DNA of 64,000 nt. Source: Hygrophila difformis. Taxonomy: Eukaryota; Streptophyta; Magnoliopsida; Lamiales; Acanthaceae. A program made the translations under genes and the position numbers. The stretch covers positions 62,758,195 through 62,822,194 of the forward strand of contig JAOANR010000003.1 in assembly GCA_030278955.1 (NCBI GenBank), written 5' to 3'. Under the pieces are notes generated by a model. That model did not search any database and was not told the origin of the DNA. It was given only the letters and a program-made list of their open reading frames with translations. This document shows positions 45,608 to 55,659 of this stretch, in pieces; the stretch's first letter is position 1, and the number at the start of each line of letters is the position of its first letter.

Positions 45608-46345
45608 TTGTCAGCTGGCAATTTCTTGGGTTTTCTCATTCAGCGAGGGATAGAGGTCGATGCACATAAAGCTAAGGCTATCATCAACATTCCTCCACCT
45701 CGAACAATTACAAAAGTACAAAGCTTATTGGGCAAGGTTAATTACCTTAGGAGGTTCATAGCCAACGCTGCTGGTAAAATGAAACCTCTAACAAAATTGC
45801 TTAAAAGAAAAACAGGACCTAACATTGAATGTGGTCCTGAGCAAGACGAAGCCCTAGAAGTTATCAAGACATCACTCATCAACCCTCCTGATCTTGTACC
45901 GCCTAGGCCAGACAAAAGACTAAAACTTTATTTGGCTTCATCTGATGTAGCCATTGGCTGTTTATTGGCATAAGATTGGGATGATGGAAAAGAAAAGGCC
46001 ATATATTATCTGAGCAAGACATTAGCAGGGCCCGAGTTGAATTATCATTTTATGGAGAAATTATGTTTCTCCTTGGTGTATGATTGCACGAAACTCAAAC
46101 ACTATATCCTGCCTAGGGACACTGATGTAGTGACCAAGCACAACGTTATTAAGTTTTTACTTAAGAGACCTCGAATGAAAGGTCGATTGTTGGATTGGGC
46201 AGTGAAATTAACCCCATTTTCCATAAATCACGTTCCTATCACGGCCATAAAGGGACAAGTGGTAGCAGAATTGTTGGCCGACCATTCGGTCGACTTCAAT
46301 AAGGAATGGGATTTGGAGATTGAAAGTGTAGGCACAACACCATAG
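45608..46345 (+). pseudogene. Retroviral-type RNase H region of the Tat-type element
   Basis: KVQSLLGKVNYLRRFI (connection) is followed by KLYLASSDVAIGCLLA, an in-frame stop (TAA at 45971-45973), then KAIYYLSKTLAGPELNYHFMEKLC and RPRMKGRLLDWAVKL. This is the first of two RNase H domains. Confidence 0.82.
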
Positions 46346-46891
46346 GTCTTATACTTTGATGGCTCTGCAACTAGTACTCGAACAGGGGCCGGAGTTAGTA
46401 TTTATGGTCCCAGTCGACCAAAGATTAAAGTCTATATAGAACTGGGACGAATGACTAATAATTCAGCAGAATATGAGGCCCTCATTTTAGGGTTGGAAAC
46501 TTTGATTATGAGGAAGGCCCAAGCCGTGATTATTAAGGGAGATTCGCAATTAGTTATCAATCAAGTGCTTGGGGCCTATGGCTGTAAGAATTCCACCCTG
46601 ATGGGATATCAAAACCAGGTTCATGACTTACTAGCTAAAATAGCAGATGTTACGTTCGAACAAATCTCAAGTGACGAAAATGAAAAAGCCAATCGCTTGG
46701 CCCAACTCGCCTCAAAGTATCACCCTAAGGGGGAGATTAATGAACTAACAATTCCCATGCTTAGTGGTGAGAAACCCCACGAAGGGAATGAGACACCTCG
46801 CATAGAGGGAAGCCTAAGAGAAGTAGATAGTCCCATACCTGATGAGTCAGGTAGTATGGCACCCGGGGGGCAACCCTCATTTCGCCACTAA
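46346..46891 (+). pseudogene. Second (archaeal-type) RNase H of the Tat-type element
   Basis: Carries YFDGSATSTRTGAGVSIYG, MTNNSAEYEALILGLETL and IIKGDSQLVINQVLG. The fourth acidic position appears replaced, reading NEKANRLAQLAS where KADRLA is expected. This duplicated RNase H is the hallmark of the Tat/Ogre lineage. A stop at about 46343 separates it from the first RNase H. Confidence 0.82.
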
Positions 46892-46950
46892 ATAACGATA
46901 TTGTGGCACCGGGGGGGGGGGGGGGCAACCCTACTTCCGCCACTAAGCAA
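46860..46950 (+). repeat. Short tandem repeat with G-runs
   Basis: Two ~50-bp copies of the GTGGCACCGGGGGG...CGCCACTAA module, the second with a run of about 14 G. It lies between the second RNase H and integrase. Confidence 0.75.
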
Positions 46951-47009
46951 TGACACTATGGCACTGCCGCTATCTGACTCGAGATCAGAGATCATTGCTT
47001 ATTTTAAGA

Positions 47010-48235
47010 ATCTCCAGACTGATGATAAGAAACTTATGGCCAAGGCTTTAAGGTTTATCCTTATTGGGGAAGATCTATATAAGCGAACAGTTGAAGACGT
47101 TCTCTTGTTATGTTTAGGACCAGCAGAAGCCAAGAAAGTTATGGCAGAGGTCCACGAGGGCATTTGCGGGGCTCATAGGGCAGGCCTGAACATGCGATGG
47201 ACTATCCATAGGTATGGATACTATTGGCCCACCATATACGAGGATTGTATTAAATATGCCCAAGGTGTGAGGCATGCCAGAGGCATGCCAACCTCAGACA
47301 CGTCCCTTTGTGTGACTTGAATTATATGATCAAATAGTGGCCCTTTAAATCTTGGGCTATGGACGTCATAGGGATGATCCATCCTCCCTTAAGCAAAGGG
47401 CATAAGTTCATTATCGTAGCGGCGGACTATTTTACTAAGTGGGTGGAGGCTATTCCCTTGAAATCAGTAGCTTAGAAAGATGTTATTGATTTCATCGATT
47501 CACATATTATTCATCGCTATGGGATACCTCACTCTATCACCACAGATAGGGGGACAGTGTTTGTTGGAGAACAATTCACTGATTACTTAGTTGCATTTAA
47601 GATCAAGTTTTACCACTCATCCCCTACTATCCTCAAGCAAATGGCCAGGCAGAGTCGGCCAATAAAATTTTAATTAATATTATCAAGAAAATGATTGCAG
47701 ACAGGCCTAGGAAATGGCATGAGAATTTGCCGACGGCGTTATGGGCTTGTCGAAATACCAAAAGTACTGCCACAGGGTTCACTCCATATAGGCTAACTTA
47801 TGGCCAAGATGCAATGCTGCCCATAGAAATCACAGTGCCCAATAGTCGTACAATGAATGTGGGAACGATTCCCAGTGATGTTCATGAGACTATGCTTATG
47901 AGGGAGTTGGAACAAACCAGCTCTGATCGACTAAAGGCAATCGATAACATGGAAAGAGAAGCCCAAAGAAGGGTCCGGTATTACAACAAGTGGGTTAGAG
48001 CCAATCCATTTCATATTGGTAGTTTAGTTTGGAAAACTATTTTGCCATTACAAAAAAAAGTGATGAATTTGGAAAATGGTCTCCCAACAGGGAAGGACCT
48101 TACATTATTCAGACGGATCTTGGAAACGGCGCATTTACACTTATTGAAAAAGATAGAAAGCAAAAGCGTGAGAGTGTAAATGCTCGTTATTTGAAAAAAT
48201 ACTTACCATCATATTGGGAAGAGAATGCAGAATGA
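47010..48235 (+). pseudogene. Integrase of the Tat-type element, broken
   Basis: The HHCC zinc region is partly visible as EGICGAHRAGLNMRWTIHRYGYYWPT (47155-47240), with frameshifts near 47310. The core then appears as WAMDVIGMI, FIIVAADYFTKWVEAIPLKS, GIPHSITTDRGTVF and, in another frame, RPRKWHENLPTALWACRNTKST. The end WEENAE* is at 48235. In-frame stops occur at 47474 and elsewhere. Confidence 0.85.
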
Positions 48236-48241
48236 CCGCAA

Positions 48242-48688
48242 TCAATGGAACTGGCGAACAATCCTGGGAGTGGGATTCTCGTTGGTCAGAGCCTGAAGCT
48301 GCGGAAGCAAGTTCTCCCAGTTTGTCTGGAATTCCTTTACCACGCTTTCGTATTTATGACGTTGTTGGGTGAGGTCCTCGAGCACTTCATTGAGGGTGTT
48401 TTGAAAGTCCAAGAAAGGCCGTAGATGAACGGCCAAATCTTCATGCTCATCAAGGTAGCCTATGATGTCCTCTAATTGTCGTTTCTGTCGATAAAATAGA
48501 TGCTCAGCTTCGTGGCATCTGTCGACGTCCTCCACTGCCCTAGTAGAGTCTAGCTGAAGCCGCTCCAAGTAGTCCAAACATCGGTCCAGAGTCCGCCTCC
48601 TTCGGATGGAAAATGACAAACTGGTGACCATATCAAAAAGAAGAATTTCTAGGTCATCTGCGTTATCTCCATTAGGGTGATTGCCCAT
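48242..48688 (-). CDS. Antisense ORF of the Tat-type element, 148 codons, function unknown
   Basis: Uninterrupted frame from ATG 48688 to a stop at 48242, antisense to the element, between the end of pol and the 3' LTR. The protein is strongly charged and helix-prone: an Arg-rich patch SIRRRRTLD near residue 30, then heptad-like Leu/Ile/Val spacing through DYLERLQLDS, RQLEDIIGYLDEHE and VLEDLTQQRHKYESVV, suggesting a coiled coil. No membrane segment or signal peptide. Antisense ORFs at this place are reported for Tat-lineage elements such as Grande; their role is unresolved. It is open while every sense-strand domain carries stops or frameshifts, but at 148 codons chance is not excluded. Confidence 0.6.
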   Translation of the reverse strand: MGNHPNGDNADDLEILLFDMVTSLSFSIRRRRTLDRCLDYLERLQLDSTRAVEDVDRCHEAEHLFYRQKRQLEDIIGYLDEHEDLAVHLRPFLDFQNTLNEVLEDLTQQRHKYESVVKEFQTNWENLLPQLQALTNENPTPRIVRQFH

Positions 48689-49154
48689 AAGGAATGGTTG
48701 GAGTTACCCCAACCAATTATCAGGGGTAACCGCTTGTGACACCGTAGACATGACCTAAAGGTAGTGGCAAAGTATTAAGTGTGGGAGATGTTAAAGTGGA
48801 ATGATACTGCTATAGGAAATGAGTCGCCTTTTATTGGGAAGATACAGCAAGACGGTGCCGAAATTCCTTCAAACCCTAACCATCTGGCCGACTAACACAT
48901 GGTCAAGCGTGAAGTTATGAAGCAAAATATTAGTTTGGATTTTGATATGGCATATGGAATTTTAATTTATGATAAGCCAAAGATTCGTTTTTATGAATAT
49001 ATAAAAAAAAAACAAAAAACTGGGGATTTTATAGAGTAATATAAGGTTTCCTGGGCTTAACTAAATATTTTTATTCAATATTGTGATATGCCTGAATATT
49101 TGATTCAAACATTTAAAATTTATTTATTTAAATGCTTAAATCAGGGGGGCAAAT

Positions 49155-51871
49155 TGTTATCACAAAAAATATTATGCCCGGAAAAATTGGGATTAAAGTA
49201 ATTTAATATGGGCAATTTAGTTGGGCTTAAAAATTAAATTACTTGATTAATTGAATAAAAATATTTTAATGGAAAAGAAAAAATAATAAATATATAGGTT
49301 GCCTGGCAGGGCCAACACAACGATCCGACAGTCATCCCGGGTCCCCCGGACACCTAGAGGTATAGAATGGGGATAAGCTACATGCCAGGACCCCATGGGG
49401 TGGGGTGGGGGGGGGGGGGGGGGTTGTGTGTGTGTGTCTGGTCGACCAAGAAGGTGTCTTGGTTGACCACAAGATATGCCATGGATATGGGAACTCATCT
49501 TCATTGTTTAAGTGCTCTGAATGGGCCCAGAATGGCCAGAAAGAGGTTATACAAGCTACCGGAAGCCGGGGCTGGGGGAGGAACATGCCCTTACCCCATG
49601 GAAGGGTCCATGGTCAACCAAGAGGAGTCTCATGGGGAAAGGTCCACGTTTTCAGTGTTTAAGTGCTCCGAATGGACCCGGAATGACCAGAAAGGGATTA
49701 TACGACCTACTGGAAGCCTGGACAGGGGGAGGAACATGCCCACACCCCATGGAAGGGTCCATGGTCGACCAAGGGGATGTAGTGGTCGACCAAGAGGAGT
49801 CCCATGGGGAAAGGTCCTCATTTTCAGTGTTTAAGTGCTCCGAATGGGCCCGGAATGACCAGAAAAGGGTTATACGACCTACCGGAAGCCGGGGCAGGGG
49901 AGGAACACGCCCACACCCCATGGTAGGGTCCATGGTCGACCAAGGGGCTGTAGTGGTCGACTAAGAGGAGTCTCATCGGGAAAAGTCCTCCTTTTCAATG
50001 TTAAAGTGCTCCGAATGGGCCCGAAATGGCCAGAAAGGAGTTATACGACCTACCGGAAGCCTGGACAGGGGGAGGAACATGCCCACACCCCATGGAAGGG
50101 TCGATGGTCGACCAAGAGGCTGTAGTGGTCGACCAAGAGGAGTCCCATGGGGAAAGGACCTCCTTTTCAGCGTTTAAGTGTTCCGAATGAGCCCGTAATG
50201 ACCAGAAATGAGTTATACGACCTTCCGGAAGCCTAGACAGGGGAAAGAACATGCCCACATCCCATGGAAGGGTCCATGGTCGAACAAGGGGGTGTAGTGG
50301 TCGACCAAGAGGATTCCCATTGGGGAAAGGTCCTTTTCAGTGTTTAAGTGCTCCGAATGGGCCCGGAATGGCTAGAAAAGGGTGATACGGCCTACCGGAA
50401 GGCTGGACAGGGGAGGAACATGAATACACCCCATAGAAGGATCCATGGTCGACCAAGGGGCTGAATTGGTCAACCAAGAGGAGCCCCATGGGGAAAGGTC
50501 CTCCTTTTGAGTGTTTAAGTGCTCCGAATGGGCCCGGAATGGCCAGAAAAGGGTTATACGACCTACCGGAAGCCTGGACTAGGGGAGGAACATGCCCACA
50601 CCCCATGGAATGGTCCATGGTCGACCAAAGGGATTTAGTGTTCGACCAAGAGGAGTTCCATGGGGAAAGGTCCTCCTTTTCAGTGTTTAAGTGCTGCGAA
50701 TGAGTCCGGAATGACAAGAAAGGGGTTATACGACCTACCGGAAGCCGGGGCAGGGGGATGAACATGCCCACAACCCATGGAAAGGTCCATGGTCGACCAA
50801 GGGGCTGTAGTGGTCGACAAGAGGAGTCCCATGGGGAAAGATCCTCATTTTCAGTGTTTAAGTACTCCGAATGGGCCCGGAATGACCAGAAAAGGGTTAT
50901 ACGACTTACCGGAAGCCTGTACTGGGGAGGGGGGGGGAGACATGACCACACCCCATAGAAGGGTCCATGGTTGAGCAAGGGGCTGAAGTGGTCGACGAAG
51001 AGGAGTCCAATGGGGAAAGGTCCTCCTTTTCAGTGTTTAAGTGCTTCGAATGAGCCCGGAATGACCAGAAAGGGATTATACGATCTACCGGAAGCGTAGA
51101 CAGGGAAGGAACATGCCCAGACCCCATGGAAGGGTCCTTGGTTGACCAAGGGGGTATAGTGGTCGACCAAGAGGAGTTCATGGGCAAAGGAACCCCTTTT
51201 CAATGTTTTTAGTGCTTCGAATGGGCCTGAAAGGTCCATAAAGGATTTATACGACCTATAGAAAGCTGAGCAATGAGGGGCACATACCCAGACTCTAGGA
51301 AGAGGGTCCCAGTCAACCAAGGGAGGTTTTGACAATGAGAAGAGGTCTTAGATATGCCTGAAAGGATGTGCAACCTCTCAAAATGCAAGATGAACTATAA
51401 CCGACCAAAGGCAATATTACATTCAGCTTCGAGCTATAGAATGACACAAGGCCAACCGAGCCATTAAGGATACACACCAGGCAAGCAAAGCGGATATGGA
51501 AGAGGAAGCGGGTCATCTTTTGGACGAGGCGATTATTTCCCACTACGTCGTGCTACTTCAAGCGGTTACACAAAACATCTATAAATACCACCTCGCTGCA
51601 AAATGAAGAGGCATCAACACACAACTCAACACTCCACGGGAGTTTTTATCTTTTTTGTAGTTCATAGAATTAGTTCGTAGCTTTAGTTTCCGTAGTCTCT
51701 TTCGTAGTTGTAATAGCTAGTTCTTGTAATTCGCAGTGGACAAGAAATCCATTCTTGTTCATTGTTTTTAGTTATTGAAAGACGCAATCTTACTGTATAA
51801 TTTATTCAAATTTCAAATTCAGCTGTATTAGCCCACAAAGGCTTACATTGTTTGTTGCATTCAGACATAAA
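49155..51871 (+). repeat. 3' LTR of the Tat-type element
   Basis: 2717 bp, same architecture as the 5' LTR, with a 17-G run at 49407-49423 followed by (TG)n. The last ~10 bp are degraded, reading AGACATAA where the 5' LTR has AGCGATAACA. The polypurine tract TCAGGGGGGCAAAT lies directly before it. Confidence 0.9.
49595..51270 (+). repeat. ~171-bp tandem repeat array in the 3' LTR
   Basis: About ten copies of the same unit, landmarks near 49600, 49750, 49921, 50094, 50266, 50437, 50609, 50779, 50957 and 51128. The first interval is shorter (~150 bp), showing one internal deletion relative to the rest. Confidence 0.92.
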
Positions 51872-51876
51872 GTGAT

Positions 51877-52297
51877 GATGATGTAGTACAAAGAAAATGC
51901 CAAACAATAAATTCAAGACGAAAGGATGATGATGATAGATTGATAATGAATGGCATAAAGCGGTCAGCCGGCTACAAATACAATGCATGCGTAGAAGAGT
52001 GATGTTGTGGATAAGATTTCATGTCGTCCATCCACGTTAGCATCAGCTACAATTTCCACGTGCTTCTCTATTCAAATTTGAATCCATTTATCCGTCCACC
52101 AAACGACCCCTCAGGCTGCAACCACGTGCATCTCTAGCTCAAATGAACATGAACTCCTCGGTCCTGATATGGAGTAAACCACCTCCCAATTACTGCTATT
52201 ATTAGAGACTAGTGTTATCCCGCACAGCCCCGAGAATATATGGAATGTAAACAAAAAATAAATTAAATAAATGAATATAAAGCATACCCGAAACTAT
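51877..52297. other. Short unique stretch, no gene seen
   Basis: Unique sequence with two CCACGTGC-type motifs (near 52055 and 52122; G-box-like). No supporting coding signal. Confidence 0.5.
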
Positions 52298-52300
52298 TTA

Positions 52301-52702
52301 GGCCCGTTTGAATTGTCTTTCTCCAAAAACAAAAACCAAAAGTAGAAGTAGAAGTAAAAGCTAGCAGGTAATTTTTATGTTTGGATAATTTATTTGAAAA
52401 ATAATTTTTTTTAAAAATTTATTTGGATGTGTAAAGATGAAAATGCTTTTGAAGAATTATAATTATCAAAAAGTACATGCTACTTATCTGAATAATATAT
52501 ATAGTTATAGTGTTATTTAAATATATTAATGAGGACATTTAAGACTTTGCACTGCTAAGCACCCCTTCCAGAAGTACTTTTGCAGCTTTTTGAGGTGCTT
52601 TTGCTTTTTCTAAAAAGCCAAAACAAACACTATTTTTCATCAAAAGTGTTTTTGACAGAAGCAAAAGCCAAAAACACCTTAAAAAGTCATTCCAAATGCC
52701 CC
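52301..52702. mobile_element. TTA-flanked MITE (Harbinger-like), copy A
   Basis: 402 bp with ends GGCCCGTTTGAATTG and CATTCCAAATGCCCC, bounded by TTA at 52298-52300 and 52703-52705. Confidence 0.65.
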
Positions 52703-52705
52703 TTA

Positions 52706-52962
52706 GGGCCCGTTTGGATTGATTTTTGAAAAATTCAGAAGCAGAAGTGAAAGGCAAAAGCAGAAGCATGTAATTTTTTTGTTTGGATAGTATGTTAGAA
52801 AAGCACTTTTTTCAAAAAAGCGTTTGGATGTATAAAAGTGAAAAGTGCTTTTGAAATGTGTAAATTACCAAAAATGATATGCTACTTATATAGGATAGTA
52901 TATATGTATAGTATAATTTAAATAAATTAGTAGGAGCATTTATGACCATGTACACATTACTA
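52706..52962. mobile_element. TTA-flanked MITE, copy B, truncated
   Basis: Starts GGGCCCGTTTGGATTG right after copy A's TTA. It follows the same body (AAGCAGAAGC, GTTTGGATG, AAAAGTGCTTTTG) but is replaced halfway by copy C. Confidence 0.6.
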
Positions 52963-53405
52963 GGGGCCTATCAAGATTGGCTTTTAAAAAAATCAGAAGC
53001 CAAAAACAGAAGCAGAAGTGAAAGCCAAAATCAAAAGTATGTAACTTTTGTGTTTGGATGGAATGTTTGAAAAACAGCTTTAAAAGTGTGTTTGGATGTG
53101 TAAAAGTAAAAGTGCTTTTGAAATGTGTAAATCACTAAAAAGGATGTGCTACTTATATAGGATAGTATAAATTTATAATGTAATTTAAATAAATTAGTTG
53201 GGGCATTTATGACTCTGCACGCATTACTATGTGCTTTTAGCTTCTGCTTGTTGGAGAAGCAGCCATCTCAAATGCACTTTTGCAGCTTTTTGAAGTACTT
53301 TTACTTTTTTTTAAAAGTCAAAACAAACACTATTTTTCATCAAAAATACTTTTGGCAGAAACAAAAACAAAAAAGTATCTCAAAAAAATCATTCCAAACG
53401 CCCCA
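52963..53405. mobile_element. TTA-flanked MITE, copy C
   Basis: Begins GGGGCCTATCAAGATTGGC and ends CATTCCAAACGCCCC followed by ATTA. Same family as A and B. Confidence 0.62.
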
Positions 53406-53447
53406 TTAACCTACTTTAAACATTACAAACAATATCTCATTATTAAT

Positions 53448-53515
53448 AATTTATACTTCCTTCGTTCAGCTAAAATAATTTATACTTCCTTCGTTCAGCT
53501 AAAATAATTTATACT
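53448..53515. repeat. 28-bp tandem repeat
   Basis: A unit beginning ATACTTCCTTCGTTCAGC is present twice plus a partial third copy. It resembles a Stowaway terminus that has been duplicated. Confidence 0.75.
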
Positions 53516-53661
53516 TCGTACTTTCTTTCGATTGGTTTTATTTACTATACATTTTTGCTACTATTTATATATATTGAGTTTAAATTTTATAATTATAGAA
53601 GTTAAAAAGTTAAATTAGATCTTGTTAAATTTATTTATCAAACTTTTAAAATTTCTACCTA

Positions 53662-53692
53662 CTAGATTTTTTCGCCCGCTACGCATGGGTGT
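53662..53692 (-). other. Candidate Helitron 3' terminus
   Basis: The minus strand reads a CCCATGCGTAGCGGG hairpin, then GAAAAAATCTAG followed by T. Hairpin plus CTAG plus T is the Helitron 3' end. The 5' end was not found. Confidence 0.5.
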
Positions 53693-53978
53693 TGAACTAA
53701 TATAACGATATAAAATGAGAATATATTGTTTTTTGGATTATATGATATTCAAAGTCTTTTTCTTAAATAGTGGTTGAAATGCATGCAATAAAAATTAAAA
53801 GGAAAATAAAGGATATAATAAGATGAATGAATGAAATTCAAACACATGTGAAAATAATATAAAATAAATTATGTTTACAATTATAAAATTAAATATATAT
53901 ATTTTTCTTTCATATCTAAAATGATGAGAGCAAGTGGAAAATAAATAGCCATTAACTACTAAAAATTAGAAAAAATTA

Positions 53979-54185
53979 CTCCATCTGTCCCACTAAATCT
54001 ATCTCACTTTCCTTTTTGGTCCGTCCCACTACAATTGTCACATTTTCATTTTTAGAAAAAACTTATTCCATAAATATCAACTAAAACATCGCATCAACTA
54101 ATTACTCCGCTTTATCATAATAACTCATTATACCTAAAATAACGTGCCCAAAAGTTTTGGGAGGGCATTACCGGAACTGATGGAG
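53979..54185. mobile_element. Stowaway-like MITE
   Basis: 207 bp between TA dinucleotides, ends CTCCATCTGTCCCA and CTGATGGAG. The body CTCACTTTCCTTTTTGGTCC is shared with the MITE at 58594-58936. Confidence 0.75.
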
Positions 54186-54222
54186 TATATTTTGCATTAT
54201 TAAAGTTCTAAAAAAATACTAG

Positions 54223-54587
54223 TGTAACGTCCCAGTCACACCCACTTGTAGATATTGTCCGCTTTGGCCCAACCCGCCCTCACGGCTTTAAAACGCGTCT
54301 ACAAGGGAGAGGTGTCCACACCCTTATAAGACATGCTTCGTTTCCCTCTCCAACCGATGTGGGATGTTACAATCCACCCCCCTAGGGGCCCAGCGTCCCC
54401 GCTGGCACACCAGTCTGGGTACTGGTTCTGATATCATCTGTAACGTCCCAGTCACACCCACTTGTAGATATTGTCCGCTTTGGCCTAACCCGCCCTCACG
54501 GCTTTAAAATGCGTCTACAAGGGAGAAGTGTCCATACCCTTATAAGGCATGCTTCGTTTCCCTCTCCAACCGACGTGGGATGTTACA
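54223..54587 (-). mobile_element. TRIM (terminal-repeat retrotransposon in miniature)
   Basis: 365 bp with two 149-bp LTRs (54223-54371 and 54439-54587) and target duplication ACTAG (54218-54222 and 54588-54592). On the minus strand LTRs start TGTAACATCCCAC and end GGGACGTTACA. The 67-bp interior has the primer site GATATCAGAACC next to the right LTR and a polypurine tract AGGGGGGTGGAT next to the left. No coding. LTRs differ at about five positions by eye. Confidence 0.93.
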
Positions 54588-54592
54588 ACTAG

Positions 54593-55138
54593 TTTTACTC
54601 CCTAAAATGTTTTACATTTTGACTATTATCCCTAAAGTTTTAAAAAATATTATTTATACTTTTTTGTTATCTTTTCATAATTTAAAACTTAGTAGTATAT
54701 ATTATTACGTAATGTATTTTAAATTTTTGTTGTGATTAGTTTTTATGGACTAATCCATAATTTTATAAAATAAATTTTAATTATAATATGTTATGATTAA
54801 CTGTTAATTTTATAAATATTATTTTAGTCCATAATATTTTCTCCAATTTTTTTTTTCCATATTGATTATGAAAAAAACTTGGTAGTTAATATTTTCATTT
54901 AATTTAATTAAATTTTTATTATTTTTTTTAATTCATTATTATTATAAGCCTTAAAATCAAATTTATACTCCGATACCAAGTCTTTTAAGGGTATACTCTT
55001 ATATTCTTTTACAGTACAAATTATTTTAAAAAAATCGTATAACAATTTACTCCAAATTTTATATACATTTTTATTTTATACTGAAATAGATGAGGATTAC
55101 TGGATTAAGTATATTATATCTAATAATTAAACTATGAT
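54593..55138. other. AT-rich spacer, no gene seen
   Basis: Low-complexity AT-rich sequence between the TRIM and the solo LTR. Confidence 0.6.
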
Positions 55139-55143
55139 GTGTT

Positions 55144-55250
55144 TGTAACACCCGAGAGACTTCGAGGACGAAGTCGATTCTTAAGGAGGGTAGAATGTAA
55201 CACCCGAGAGTCAACTTCGAAGACGAAGTTCATTCTTAAGGAGGGTAGAT
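55144..55250 (+). repeat. Tandem polypurine-tract/LTR-start module
   Basis: Two ~53-bp copies, each beginning TGTAACACCCGAGAG and ending in TTAAGGAGGGTAGA(A/T), followed by a third start TGTAATACCC. The AAGGAGGGTAGAA part looks like the polypurine tract that normally lies just outside the LTR. Confidence 0.85.
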
Positions 55251-55602
55251 TGTAATACCCTAAATTATCTACATATATTATAATTAATCTATTTATAAAT
55301 ATTAAAACCATTTTAATTCTTGAACAAGTATTTAGTTAATAATAAAAAATAGCGGATGACACAGTTAGAAGATACATATCATAGCAGAATCGTGCTTTCT
55401 TGTATTCATCCTCAAATAGCCAATTAGTTTAATCTATATATATACATTAATAATCATATTAATAATAATAAGTTTAGTAAAATAAATAATAAAAAAAATA
55501 AAAATGGTTCCCCAGGAACAACGGTTTGAGAAGATTAAATCAAACAGTTAAACTAATATATTACAACTCCAGAATAATCTATCTCCATTTTAATCGCTTT
55601 AC

Positions 55603-55659
<57 letters not shown>
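55603..55659. repeat. (AAT)n microsatellite
   Basis: About 19 AAT units inside the solo LTR. Confidence 0.95.

Larger units (their letters stand above)
38310..51871 (+). mobile_element. Large Ty3/gypsy element of the Tat type
   Basis: 13,562 bp, TGTTATCACC start, with target duplication GTGAT at 38305-38309 and 51872-51876. LTRs are 2722 and 2717 bp. Domain order on the plus strand is gag, protease, reverse transcriptase, RNase H, a second archaeal-type RNase H, integrase. The second RNase H marks the Tat/Ogre branch. An antisense ORF lies between pol and the 3' LTR. The LTRs differ at many positions and coding parts have numerous stops, so this is an older insertion than the elements in the fucosyltransferase introns. 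Confidence 0.9.

Noticed and set aside
50337..50978. A 213-codon minus-strand frame and many similar frames on both strands at 38480-40550 and 49240-51340
   Set aside because: They follow the ~171-bp LTR tandem repeat, whose length is a multiple of 3, so frames persist through copies. The same peptide recurs every ~57 residues and there is no known domain.
54223..54587. A Cassandra-type TRIM
   Set aside because: The LTR lacks the 5S-rRNA-like box that defines Cassandra.
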